Shown: positions 51,279 through 62,125, counted from the stretch's first letter. The stretch is 64,000 nt of DNA from Cycas panzhihuaensis (GCA_023213395.1 CM041465.1:47809741-47873740); one strand, 5' to 3'. The notes: generated by a model not told the origin, from the letters alone. Numbers and translations: made by a program.

Positions 51279-53308
51279 GTTTCAGTTTATAAACATTTGA
51301 AGCTAGCAGATAACTTGGAAACTCAAAGCTTTATTACTTAAGTTCCACCTTCTAACAAGACCAATTCCCGATCTTACTAGAAGATCCAACAACTGAATGG
51401 AATGATGAGGGGTGGAGGACTAGGCTATAGAGTTGGTCCAACTTGATCTTATAGAGAAGATCCAAATGTTGACCAAGTTAAATCTAGGACAAGGCGGTGT
51501 AGAGTTGATCCGCATGGACGCACATGCTTTCCGTGGGATTCACAGCCCTAATAACACCCTTTTCGAACCTCCTTTCCCTCAAGCAACCTTAATTGTCGTG
51601 CACTGACCGTACGGTCTTTTGGTCCCCTAGGGAATGCACCAAGCTTATGGTTAATTTAGAGGCAAGGTTTGAACATTTTTCGAGCCTCTCCAACAGATTT
51701 TAAATTCACTTTTAAACAAGTCTAAGTGAATTTTTAATGTCTTCTTACTTGGATTTTTATGCCTTTTGGCTTACAAAGAATGCTTCTTAAGAAGCAATGA
51801 GAGAATGAGCACAAAAAAAAGATTTCAAGTGCTTTATGATCCAAGTGATGTGCTATGTATGCTTGAGTACAATGATAAAGTACTTTGAGTACTTAAAAGA
51901 AAATGATGCAAGGAACCTTTGATGAAGACAACAAAAATGAGTTCCTTTTAACCTTCAAAATCTGATGAAGTGATGAAGCCACAAGAAAGGTGTACTCAAG
52001 AAATGCTCCAAAGCCAACACAAACTCCATGCAGCAGCTGTTGAGACTTAAAAAAGTCTCAACAATCCAACAAGAAAATTGTGATTTTATTAAGTTTCACA
52101 ATGAGCCTTCCCCTTTTTGAACTTTTGAAGGCCAAGGTCACTATGCAAGGTGCCAAAAAATGAAGTTAGGTGGTAATTTTCTTCACCTTTACAATGTAGA
52201 TATACCTCTTGATTACATTAATTAAGCTCAATGATGCTTTAATAGCATGAAAGTGTGCTAAAAGAGTTTAAAACAGTAAGTACAAAAAGGTACTTTTAAG
52301 AACCACTTAAAAAGACTTTATAAGTGAGATTAAATCTCACTAAAAGAAAACAGATTTCTTAAGGTAATCAAGACTGCCAATGTCTGTAAAAAAAAAATCT
52401 TCAAGTAGGCCCAGCTATAAAGACTGAAAGTCTTTTAAGACTCCACCTTTGAGAAATTTAAGTAAAAAAAAAAAAAAAAATCTCTTAAAAAAATTTGATT
52501 CACTTGAGCATATTGTTGAAAATATGTTTTCAAGGGGTTGATTTTCCAATGCTGAGCCGAATTTAGTTGGGTTAGCCGGCATAATCGAGTTGGCACCGAT
52601 TAAGTGATACCGTAATCGAGGCCGATCGGGCAAGCGATACCGTAGGCGGGCAAGCGATACCGGCATCAGGCCGGCCGGGCATCGATGAGATGCCTTGGCC
52701 GAGAGGCCGACAAGGACTTGGCGATGGAGTGACAATCTTGAGCCGAGCCGCAGTGATGAGTGGACACCGCTAATCGGGCAGCGATGCTGGCGTGATGATC
52801 GGGCCGGGTCAGGCCGATTTCAAGAATGTGCCGACTTGGCAAGTGAGAGTGCCGAGTGATGCCGAGTTGACAGCAGCCGAAATGGCAGTAGACTCGTGAG
52901 GCCGAAATGATGATGTTGATGTCTTGAGGCCGGCGCGTTGTTGATGGACTCGGTGCCTAAGTGGGCGGGCGAGTGGGCGGCCGCTTGATGACCGGATGTC
53001 ACCGAGTAGGAAGGGTTCGAGTGCTAATCGGCACCGACTTGGCGTAGTTCTCGAAATGGTGCTAACGGCAATCGACTTGGTCTGTGAATCCTCTTCGTGT
53101 GGTTTGAACAGTCCTTGCATGCGTGTCCTTTATGCTCGCTTTGGACAGCATCGTGTGTCTCTGCACGCAGGAAAGACAAGACAAGAATGGACTTCTTCAA
53201 GTGCAGGACAGAGGATAGTCCAAAGGTACGATTTCAAGAATGTAAGACAAAGATAACAAACTAACAAAGGCTTAAACAAACTAAGTTCGTAAACCTTTCA
53301 CCGATACA
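51279..53308 (-). other. Long leader of element F with GC-rich stretch
   Basis: 2 kb between gag and the 5' LTR. It contains a 17-base A run at about 52464-52481. A GC-rich part follows at about 52550-53060, with repeated GGGCAAGCGATACCG and many GCCGA words. A degenerate primer site (minus TTTGTATCGGTGAAAGG) lies near 53292-53308. Open frames at 52415-53256 lie in the GC-rich part and match nothing I know. Confidence 0.6.
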
Positions 53309-53848
53309 AATCAAAATGGGCATTAAGCCACATTAGTCCCAAGATCATAAGTAAAAGCACAATATCACAAATGCATGAAGCATAAAACATAAAGAACACA
53401 AAGAGAAATAGGAGCAAGATTAAGATACCATGAATGGGAGTTGGAATTAGTCCAACCACCAAAGAATGCTTCAGCTTGATTAGCAAACTGACAGAATAAC
53501 AATGAGCTCCTCCTCTTGTGATTTTCAACAATGAAGAGAGGCCTCTTTAAATAGAAGAAGATGAGAGGCCAAAGGCTATTGCATGATTGACAAGTGTCAA
53601 TCATGTAATGCATGCTTGCATGTAGGACAAGTGTCCATTGGGAGCTCATGTGAGCAAAAGTGCAAGGGGGTCATTTGACCCTTAAGTTACAACGTTATGT
53701 CACTAGACATAAAGTGGGTGTGTACTTTATCACTTAAGTGATAAAGTCACACCTAAAGTACAAAAGTGCAAAAGTGCACACATAGTACAAGAATAGAAAG
53801 TACATTAGCTTAACATTATAAACATAAGGTAAACCATGAGGTTTAACA
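53309..53848 (-). repeat. 5' LTR of element F
   Basis: About 540 bp. The minus strand starts TGTTAAACCTCATGG. It holds a perfect 20-bp palindrome, TTTATCACTTAAGTGATAAA, near 53727-53746, and the hairpin CATGATTGACA/TGTCAATCATG at 53582-53605. A TATA-like run (minus CTATTTAAAG) lies near 53546. Confidence 0.87.
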
Positions 53849-53853
53849 ATTTT

Positions 53854-54390
53854 AAGAGGATTTTTAAGTAATTTATCCTCTTGGAAACGTATTCTGATGG
53901 CTTCATTTGAAGGATACTGTAAGAGGTTTTTGCAAAGTATTTTATCCTCTTTATAAGAGATATTATTGGTGGCATAAAGATGTTTTAAGAGGATTATTAA
54001 TGCGGTTCATTCTCTTCTTAAGAGCATCTTTTGGTGACATAAAAGAGCTCTTTGGGCGACACATAAAAGGGCATGATACCTTAAGAAGATTTTAAGCTTT
54101 GAAGCTTAATATTTTGTCTTCTCTTCAAGGGTATTTATTGGCTTCAATGTAAGAGTACTTTATGAGTATTTTTCTCAAAGTACTTAATCCTCTTTAGAGT
54201 TATACTTTGAATCTATTTCTAAAAGGATTTTTCAATGTACTTTGAGAGTAGTTTTAGAGGGGAGTTTTACTGTATTGAGTCCTCTTTTTAAAAGCACTTT
54301 GAGAGGATCTTTTAATGTGCTTATTTCTCTTTAATGATGTATGTTAAAAGGTGTTTTAAACCTTTTATTTATACTCTTTTAAGTGTAATC
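53854..54390. repeat. Hairpin repeat array of element E, right part
   Basis: At least five units with AAGAGGAT near 53855, 53990 and 54300 paired with ATCCTCTT. It continues the array at 47860-48089. The open frame 53907-54095 is within the repeats and is not a gene. Confidence 0.78.
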
Positions 54391-54589
54391 CACCTTGCGG
54401 TCACTGAGTGATGTATAACACTCACACTTGCGGTGGTTTGAACTAAACTTCTCCTTATTTTTTCTTCTTAATTGCAAACTTCATAAAATGTCTGTGAATT
54501 ACTAGCTAAAATTTGCTAGATTCACTTAGACAAAATGTAAGTTCTATGTAACACTTTCGAGTGTTACAAAGACCTATGGGAGTTGTTGA

Positions 54590-54790
54590 AGGAGAAGACA
54601 AGAAGCCTAATCATATCAAATTAAAGGCAACATGGTGCGGCACAATATACCACAACATGGTGTCATACGGCATGATATGACATGACTTGGCAAAATTGGA
54701 ACCTGGGACACTAGCATTCATTAATTTGCTAGTGGTTGATGAGAAGATTGCTCATCTTTGTTTGCTTGCATATGATGCAAAATGACTCTT
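54590..54790 (+). pseudogene. Element E gag-like remnant
   Basis: The plus strand reads MGVVEGEDKKPNHIKLKATW, then after a stop HDLAKLEPGTLAFINLLVVD, EKIAHLCLLAYDAK. The order 'GedkkP ... LAFInLlvvDekIaHL ... AkE' resembles copia gag around its central helices. The same segment is found in D and H. Function as gag is inferred. Confidence 0.48.
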
Positions 54791-55239
54791 AATGATTTAT
54801 TAGAGTCTTGATACTTGCTTACTCTTAAAAAAAATGTCTAGTATCTATGTGCAGAAACTGAAGGAGACAAGTGACTTATGTTGTTGAATTGTAGAGTATA
54901 TAACTCTTATCAACATGTATAATACTTATCATACCTTTGTCTACCACAAATTCTTTCATTTGTGAGTTGGGTAGCTTATTGCTGAAGCATATTGTGTTAT
55001 GGTAGTTATAATAACAGTGTTATGGTGTTAATGAAAACACCTAATAATTCTATGAAGCAATAGTGTCTTGAAAAATGACAATAGTGCATAGAATCAAGCA
55101 CAATATTGTATGCCAAGATTATGATATTTGGAGAAGCAGGATAATGAGTGTGATGTTCACGCATTGATGATCACAACTAGCATGTACTGCATGAGGATGA
55201 TGAAATCCTTTTTGGAAGCTTTGTAAAGGCAACTGCAAA

Positions 55240-55490
55240 GGCTGAATTAACGATAGGATGTGGATGACACCTAGTTCTGGTTGATCATAATCAACGACAG
55301 GATGTGCATTGACCACTTAGTTCTGGTTGAGTCAATTTAACAACAGGATGTGGATGATACTTTAGTTCTGGTTGATCCAAATCAAAGACAGGATGTGCAT
55401 TGACCACTTGGTTCTGGTTGATCTCTTGTAGCAGTTAAAGGCCAAATCAACGACAGGATGTGCATAGCACCTAATTCTAGTTGATCTCTT
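55240..55490. repeat. Tandem repeat in element E interior
   Basis: About five copies of a unit of about 50-60 bp with CAACGACAGGATGTGCAT and AGTTCTGGTTGATC, matching the array of D. Confidence 0.85.
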
Positions 55491-55599
55491 GATGTGGATA
55501 ATTTATTCCACCAAGACAGTATGTAAAGCAAAGAATACAAAGATTCGTAAAAGCCATTTTTAGGCTTAATTGACTTCTTTTGACTTGTTCAGTTGTTCT

Positions 55600-55760
55600 A
55601 CTACAACAAAATGCCTTTCAACTATCGAAGAATTGGGATTCCATGACAGAGTCAAGCTTGTGGCAGGTCACCATCATTCTGTTCAACAACATATGAAGCA
55701 TGATATAGTTGAATTAATATATTGTACCTCAAGTTGTATTCTCACTTAGACTTCAAGTTG
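55600..55760 (+). pseudogene. Element E RNase H C-terminal remnant
   Basis: Plus-strand reading: TIEELGFHDRVKLVAGHHHS, VQQHMKHDIVELIYCTSSC. This corresponds to the copia RNase H end 'FH.RtKHIev..HfiRq...dg.ieL.YC.s'. It matches the D remnant. The purine tract ATGGGAGGG (55821-55829) follows after 60 bp. Confidence 0.72.
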
Positions 55761-55829
55761 TGAGAAATTATTGAGAGACTTAGGACACTGATGTTTATGT
55801 AAGGAAATGAACTTAACATTATGGGAGGG

Positions 55830-56191
55830 TGTTGGAATAATGTACATTCCCATTACATGTCCATTTAAGTTCATTTCATTAGAATAATTGCTTACATAGA
55901 ATATTTTTTATGAGAATATTCTAGTGAGAGAAGATTCTTAGTCAAAGGTTCTAGAAGTCAAAGATGCTCCAACTATTAATGAGGTAGTTTGAGCACACCA
56001 AAAATCATGGGAGTTGTTGAACCACCTCCTATGTTTAGACTTAGTGTAAAGTTATAAATTTGTATTTGTACCTTGCATATTTTCTTAATGAGAATTGGAG
56101 AGTTGTGAGTCATTTGTCGTATTGTCATCTCTTGTGTCTTTTCACATGTGCTTTATGACATGTCTCCTCCTCATATCCACTCATTCCTACA
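55830..56191 (+). repeat. 3' LTR of element E
   Basis: TGTTGGAATAATG to CATTCCTACA, then AGAAT. Confidence 0.93.
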
Positions 56192-56196
56192 AGAAT

Positions 56197-56601
56197 AAAA
56201 TACACAACACAAAAGTGGATAGGGAGGTGAATTACTTTGCAACTCAACCTACCAGAAACGTTTTAACAACATAATTCTAACTCAAAAATTATGATATAAT
56301 ACAATGGGTGGATCACTTATTATATAGATGTTCCAATTCCCGGGATTGTGACACGTCATAGATCAAGACAAGAAGAAAAGTTTGAGTAAAACTCTACTTC
56401 CTAAGTGCATGAGAATGGTGACAAGTGTCAGCCAACCAATGTTGATTTTTTCATATAACACGTGAAAAAATCACTAAGGACAAAATAAATAAAGTGACAA
56501 TTTTAAAATCAAACAAAAGAGCATTTTAGTGTAAAGCTTAAAGTGTTAAAATACAAATTTATATGGTCAAGACTTAATGCTAGAACTTGAAGGTTCCAAC
56601 A
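56197..56601 (-). repeat. 3' LTR of element N, right part
   Basis: It continues the N LTR to GGTTCCAACA. The purine tract (minus AAGGGGG) follows at 56602-56608. No matching 5' LTR is inside the window, so the LTR call rests on TG...CA, the purine tract and its place after RNase H. Confidence 0.78.
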
Positions 56602-57524
56602 CCCCCTTAAATGTGTATAACATTAAGATGAATGCTCAGGTTGTCTCTAAATTGTTCAAACTTTTATTTGTTGAGTGGTTTGGTGAAGATGTCAGCAGGT
56701 TGTTGGTTTGTCGACCTGTAAATGAGCTCAATCTCACCATTCTAGACATGCTTTCTCATGAAATGGTGATGGACCTCAACATGCTTGGTCTGTGCGTGAA
56801 ATACAAGATTCTTGACAATCTTGAGCACACTCTAATTGTCACAATACAATGGAGTTGGTAGTGATTGCTCAAGGCCAAGCTCTCTAAGAATCCCTCTGAG
56901 CCAAATAGTCTCACATGCTACTCTGACAGTAACTTTGTATTCTACTTCAATGGGGGGAAGAATGACATTTGGTTGCTTCTTGCAACTCCACAAAACAATT
57001 GCAGGCCCATGGTTGAAATAATGTCCTGAGGTGGATTTGCGACTATCTTGGCATTTTGTCCAATAAGAATTTGAGAACCCTTCAAGTGGGAAGTTTTTAT
57101 TGTGTGTATACTCGAGACCATATTGCAGTGTACCTTTGAGGTATCTGAGAATCTTCTTTGCAACATTCCAATGCCGTTGATTCGGTTGAGTTATAAATCT
57201 GGAATAGGTTCCAACAACATATGATATAGTAGGCTTAGTGTTGGTCAGATAAATGAGACTATCCACTAGTCGTCTAAAGAGGGTGGAATCAATAGATTTT
57301 GCTTTTTCATTAAGTGAGAATTTGGTGCTTGTGTCCATAGGGATTGGTGATGATTTGTAGTCCTCCATTTTAAAACGTTGCAAAACGTTTGAAGTGTACT
57401 TGGCTTGGGATATGAAGATGTGGCCTGGTTGTTGCCATTCCTTCATGCGGAGAAGGTAATGAACAAGCTTGAGATTAATTGTCTCGAAATTTCTTTTTAA
57501 GTCCCCTTGAAGACTTTCTATCAT
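56602..57524 (-). pseudogene. Element N RNase H and RT end, broken
   Basis: The open frame 57524-56832 has VHYLLRMKEWQQPGHIFISQ, AKYTSNVLQRFKMEDYKSSP, DSTLFRRLVDSLIYLTNTKP, then RNase H LEGFSNSYWTKCQDSRKSTS (usual 'GFsDaDWag' with lost acids) and VILPPIEVEYKVTVRVACET. LYCDN follows, then after a shift the C-terminus (RSTNQQPADIFTKPL) to about 56640. The RNase H catalytic Asp is replaced by Asn in this copy. Confidence 0.85.
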
Positions 57525-58300
57525 GTTAGCATTATTGTAGTAATGATTAGATCATCAACATACAATATGAGAAGGGTGATGTATTGGTGTTTAACCTTGA
57601 TGTATAGGTTTGAGTCTAAGGCGGATCGATAAAAATTATGTTTTAAGAAGTAATCATCGATTTCAGAATGCCAAGCAAGTCGCACATGTTTCAGACCATT
57701 CAAGGCCTTTTTGAGGTGACATACAAGATGTTCATTTCCATTTGAAATGTAACTAAGAGGTTGTTTTAGATATAACTCTTCAGTCAAATCGCCTTTGAGA
57801 AAGGCGCTTTTGACATCCATCTGATATAATGGCAATTTGCATGGAGTGACTAAGGCCATAACCACTGTAATGGTATTTATACTTGCGACAAGTGTAAATG
57901 TTTCATCATAGTTGAATTCCTTATTGCTGTTTAAAACCTTTTGCGACCAGATGAGCTTTATATCACTCAATAGTGCCATTAGATTTGTACTTAGTTTTGT
58001 AGTTCCATTTACAACTAATGGCCTATTTGCCTTCTGGCAATTCGACCAAGTCCCATTTGTCATTCTGATAAATGGAGTGGATCTCATCATCCGTTGCGGC
58101 TTGCCATTTATTATTTTTACATGCTTCTTCAAAAGTGAAAGGCTTGGGAATACTAAGCACTTCAGTCGTAAGTGCATTGTTAATAGTAGTTGGGGGCCCT
58201 ATTTTGGATGCACGTTTGCCTTCAATAGTTTGTGTACCTGCAATAGTTTGCATATACCATTTGGGCAACTTCTTCGTTAATGTAGATGTTACTCAATTGT
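57525..58300 (-). pseudogene. Element N reverse transcriptase, broken
   Basis: WYMQTIAGTQTIEGKRAS at 58263, then DDEIHSIYQNDKWDLVELPE. In a shifted frame (58177-57521) KEFNYDETFTLVASINTITV, YQMDVKSAFLKGDLTEELYL, CHLKKALNGLKHVRLAWHSE, and the intact catalytic box YVDDLIIT near 57555. It lies between the integrase linker (to the right) and RNase H. Confidence 0.86.
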
Positions 58301-58952
58301 CTTGTGATGGTGAAGTGTGCTAAATCTATGAAGTACTAATAGGACTTGATGAAGGAACTAAGGAAGATGATGAGGAGGGAGAAGCACGTGTTGATGAATG
58401 ACATGGTGTAGAAGATGTTCAAGGAACAAAATCTTCAATGATGGCTTTGCCTTTATCAAGGGATATCAAAATGGAATTGAGGTGTAACTCCCTATTGTCT
58501 TCTGCAAAGATGTCTCGTGAGATACACATCTTTTTGTCAATAGGATCATACAATTTGTAGGCTTTACTGCCAGTAGCATATACGATAAAGATGCATTTAA
58601 GACTATTGTCATCAAATTTTTGTCTTTGCACTTGCAGAATATTCATATAGGCAGTGCACCCAAAAGTGCTTAAATGATTGATGGTGGATTTTTGGTTAGT
58701 CCAGGCCTCTTCATGTGTCATTCTTGAAGTTGCTATAGTGGAGTTGTGGTTTGACAAATAGGTAGTGATGTGGACTATTTTTGCCTAATATGATTGAGTG
58801 AGACCTTGAGCATGCATCATGGCCTTTGCCTTGTTGACCAAGGTTTTGTTCATTCATTTTGCCACACTATTTTGCTAGGGTGTATAAGGGGTAGAAAATT
58901 GGCGTTTGATGCTATTCTGAATACAAAACAGGTTGAATTCTTTAGACGTGTA
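58301..58952 (-). pseudogene. Element N integrase C-terminal part and linker
   Basis: Open at 58757-58419 with MTHEEAWTNQKSTINHLSTF, GCTAYMNILQVQRQKFDDNS, LKCIFIVYATGSKAYKLYDP and KKMCISRDIF. Upstream, 58940-58760 reads SKEFNLFCIQNSIKRQFSTP and QNSVAK-stop-MNKTLV, with Lys where the catalytic Glu is normal. It is cut at about 58953 by the LTR of O. Confidence 0.84.
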
Positions 58953-59477
58953 TGTTGAATGTGGTATAAGCTCCAATACTACAATGACAACCTGGGACCA
59001 CTTAAGGAGCAATTGTGCTAAGAGATTCAAATGATTAACATCAAATCAATAGCACTACATGAACTAGGCAACAAGCAAGTAAACACTCAAGTATACGAAA
59101 GACACTAGCAATGGAGGAGTAGGAATTGTTCCCAACTCCAAAATAACAGAGTAGTTTGTATTCAAATGAACAACATAACAATACATCACCTCTTACTCCT
59201 TGTTCTATATGAGAAAATGGTCTCAATATATAGAGAAGGAGGAAGTTTAGGGGGCTGCATGTTTTACAAGTGTCAAACATGCACACCATGAGCTATGTGC
59301 ACTCACATGTACAAAAGTGCATGAGGGATACCTTGACCCTCAAGTTACAACATTGTGTTTATTAGAAATAATGTGGATGTGCACTTTATCACATTGGCTG
59401 GTAAAGTACATTATATAGAGTACATAATACTACAATATAAAGTACATGATTTAACATTTAAACATAAAGGTTTAACA
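58953..59477 (-). repeat. 3' LTR of element O
   Basis: The minus strand starts TGTTAAACCTTTATG. It shares words with F and G (ACTTTATCAC, CCCTCAAGTTACAAC, ACAAGTGTCAAACAT) and contains the U3 hairpin at 59256-59283. The left end is placed within a few bases, where N integrase coding stops. Confidence 0.78.
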
Positions 59478-59600
59478 CCCCCTTTTAATGTTCATAATGT
59501 TAAGTTTTACTCCTAGACCATCCCTGAATATCTCAAAATTTTCTCTACCAAATGGTTTTGTAAAGATGTTTGATAATTGCTAATTTGTAGGTCTGTAGAA
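59478..59600 (-). pseudogene. Element O pol C-terminus
   Basis: The minus strand reads QLSNIFTKPFGRENFEIFRD, GLGVKLNIMNIKRGC, stop: the copia end 'Q.adifTKpl....F...rd.LgV'. It is open to the purine tract. Confidence 0.8.
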
Positions 59601-59795
59601 TGTTGGAATAATGTACATTCCCATTATATGTTCATTTAAGTTTATTTCATTTCATGTAATTAGAATATTTTCTCACATGGAATATTCTAAGTGAGAGAAT
59701 ATTCTTAGTCATAGTCATTTGTTGTATTGTCATCTCTTGTGTCTTTTAACATGTGCTTATGACATGTCTCCTCCTCTTATCCACTCATTTCTACA
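59601..59795 (+). repeat. 5' LTR of element H with internal deletion
   Basis: It matches the E LTR at both ends, but about 165 bp between two AGTCA words are missing (CTTAGTCATAGTCATTTG). Confidence 0.87.
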
Positions 59796-59807
59796 TGGTA
59801 TTAGAGA
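59796..59807 (+). other. Primer-binding site of element H
   Basis: TGGTATTAGAGA, two changes from the usual site. Confidence 0.82.
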
Positions 59808-59999
59808 CCAGATTTTTAACAACTGTATGTTGGAATCTAGTGTAATTTCTGTCCATGTTTGAGCACTAAGTTCTATCCTTTAAAATCCTCCTCTTACATT
59901 AGTAACTGTGAAGATTTTGTGTGGCTAGAGTTGCTCATTGCACCCATGTCTGTACACTAAGAAGCAAACATAGCTGTGAAAGACATATTTGGGTGTCAA

Positions 60000-60720
60000 A
60001 ATAGAAGAACACTATCTGTCTACCCATGTGTGCTTGTCTATCCCTCATCTGGCTGCTGTCCACAAAGAACTGCTGCCTATTTGTGTGACAAGCATTAGAT
60101 GTTGTAAGGACAACATCTTCCTAGTTGCCTTTGCTACCAGTCGCCCCTCCTGTGTCCTTGTTTGCTGTGCTATGTGGAGCAATAGCCGCCAGTCTGGAGA
60201 CGTTCTTTGCAAAGGAGCTGTTATTACGAGCAAGCCGCCCTCCGTTGAAGCCATTCTAGTGACAGTCGGTTGTTGCTAGCCGTCACTACGGACAGAGTGC
60301 CATTTGGTCAGAGCCGTTTGTGTGCCTTGTGTTGCCGTGCAATCTGCTCCAGCTAGTTGCCATTCGAAGCTACGCTTTGTTGCTTGCTGGTGTCCTTTGG
60401 TCATCATAGCCCCTGTTGGAGCATTGACTCTGTGTTCGGCTGCCGTTCATCTTGAATGCAACAAGCCACCAATTTGACAGATGGTTTGAAAGTTGTTCAA
60501 CTGCCCTTCATTCGCTCTAATCAAAGCCACTTGTTGATGTCATAGTTGTCAATTGCCATAGTCGCCAGGGTTTGCATGACAGAGATGCCACAACATCGCC
60601 AACTAGTTATGGAGACACCAAACAATCCGGAGCAACCAGGAACGAGGAACGACTATCACGAAGACTGATTTAATGAGTGCATCATCGTCTGGTTCGTTGA
60701 CGGATACGCGTGAGGGATAA
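60000..60720. other. GC-rich leader block of element H
   Basis: Less AT-rich than its surroundings, with words such as GCCGTTTGTG, GCTGCCGTTCAT and CGCCAGGG. It has open frames on both strands (59989-60279 and its shadow) that I do not recognise. It is in the same position as the blocks in D and E. Confidence 0.5.
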
Positions 60721-60899
60721 AATTTTCAACTCTGAAAAAATTCGACTAAAGTCAATTATAGGATATATTTTATAACATAATGGCATATGCATAAGCACAT
60801 TCATTGGCATATTCCATTTTTAATCAAAGTCTCTTTTCTCTTAAGTTGATTTTCACTTTTATGAAATATTCATCTTTTGACCTTAACTGTATTTCTTCT

Positions 60900-61720
60900 T
60901 AAAGAAATATTTTTGTTATCAAATTGAGTCTTGTATTTCAAGAGGATTTTTTAATAGTTTATCCTCCTTGAAGTGTATCGTTATGTGATCAATTTAAGGG
61001 CACTTCAAGAGGACTCTCCTGATATATATTTTAGAAAGGGATACTTTTGGCGACAAAAGGAGTTATTTTAAGAGGATTTTAATGAGGTCTATCCTCTTTT
61101 CGAGTACATTTTTGGTAGCATAACAAGTACCTCAAGAGGATTAGTCTCACATAACTTATCCTCTTTTAAATGATATTTTTGGTGACATTTGAAAGAGTAT
61201 TTCAAGAGGTTTTAAAGCACTTTATTCTCTTTGAAATATATTTTGACAGCTTCATTTGAAGGATACTTTAAGAGGATCTTGTTAAGTATTTTGTCCTCTT
61301 TTTTAAAGTATCTATTGGTGGCATAAAACAATACCTTAAGAGGATTTTAAATACATTTGATCCTCTTCTTAAAGGTACATTTTTGGTGATATATAAGAGT
61401 ACTTTTGCCAAGTATTTTAAGAGGATCTTAATGTAATTTATCCTTTTTAAAATGTACTTTTTTGGTGGTGTAAAAGGATATAATACCTTATGAAGACATT
61501 AAGCTATTTCAAGCTTTATTTTGTCTTCTTTCAAGGGCAATTTTATTGGCTTCAATTAAGGAGTACTTCAAGGTCTTTTCTCATGTACTTAATCCTCATT
61601 AGAGTATATCTTTTAACTCTAATTTAAAAGGATTTTTCAATATACTTTGAGAATAGTTTTAAAGGGGAGTTTTAATGGTGTACTTAAAAGGTGTTTTAAA
61701 CTTTTTTTTTATCTGTACTC
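60900..61720. repeat. Hairpin repeat array of element H
   Basis: The clearest copy of the array. AAGAGGAT-like words near 60940, 61010, 61070, 61135, 61204, 61271, 61340 and 61428 are mostly followed after 15-25 bases by ATCCTCTT and then by a spacer with TTTTTGGTG and CATAAAAG words. Confidence 0.83.
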
Positions 61721-61919
61721 TTTTTAAGTGTAATTCACCTTGCGGTCATTGAGTGATGTTGCACTCATACTTGCGGTGATTTAAACACTATTTCTCCTTA
61801 TTTTTTTCTTAATTATAGACTTCATAGAATGTCTATGAATTACTAGCTAAAATTTGCTAGATTCACTAAGGCAGAATGTAAGTTCTATGTAATGTAACAC
61901 TTTCGAGTCTTACATAGAC

Positions 61920-62125
61920 CTATGGGAGTTGTTAAAAGGAGAAAAGACGAAGCCTAATCAAACCCAATTGTTGGCATTCCATAAGCGGCACAACATGGTG
62001 TCATACGACATGACACGACATGACTTGGCAGAATTGGAGCCTGGAACACTAGCATTCATCAATTTGCTAATGGTTGATGAGAAGATTGCTCATCTCTATT
62101 TGTTTGCATATGATGCAAAATGATT
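61920..62125 (+). pseudogene. Element H gag-like remnant
   Basis: The open frame at 61929-62123 ends LAELEPGTLAFINLLMVDEK, IAHLYLFAYDAK, as in E. The ATG at 61929 is not necessarily the original start. It is a likely gag fragment of the family. Confidence 0.48.

Larger units (their letters stand above)
48095..53848 (-). mobile_element. Element F: Ty1/copia element with deleted 3' end
   Basis: The 5' LTR is 53309-53848 and the shortened 3' LTR 48095-48384, minus strand. Probable target duplications ATTTC (48090-48094) and ATTTT (53849-53853) lie in the hairpin array of E. Gag, protease, integrase and the first third of RT are present. The rest of RT, RNase H and the U3 start of the 3' LTR are deleted. 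The LTR family is shared with G and O. Confidence 0.88.
46564..56191 (+). mobile_element. Element E: reduced copia-derived element of the D family, carrying F
   Basis: LTRs are 46564-46925 and 55830-56191, differing at about 9 of 362 positions by eye, so it is fairly young. Exact AGAAT target duplications (46559-46563, 56192-56196) lie in the N LTR. The interior without F is about 3.1 kb: leader, GC-rich block, hairpin array, gag-like remnant, tandem repeat, RNase H remnant and purine tract. It is the most complete member of this non-autonomous family here. Confidence 0.93.
46469..58952 (-). mobile_element. Element N: Ty1/copia element, carrying E and O
   Basis: The 3' LTR is split by E (46469-46563 and 56197-56601), then RNase H, RT, linker and integrase follow toward the right on the minus strand until O interrupts at about 58953. 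The remaining 5' half would lie beyond O, H and G, outside the window. It is inserted in gypsy element M. It resembles F in protein sequence (KLYDP and RKM/KKM-type phrases, RDI/RDVIF) more than A-C. Confidence 0.87.
58953..59600 (-). mobile_element. Element O: copia 3' LTR and RNase H end, inserted in N
   Basis: The LTR (about 58953-59477) is of the F/G family, followed rightward by the purine tract (minus AAAAGGGGG) and the last codons of RNase H. Element H interrupts at 59601. The remaining parts of O would lie beyond the window. Confidence 0.8.

Noticed and set aside
61000-61500. Regularly spaced repeats considered as a CRISPR-like array
   Set aside because: Units are degenerate, vary in length, recur in three copies of a plant LTR element and have no conserved direct repeat with unique spacers.
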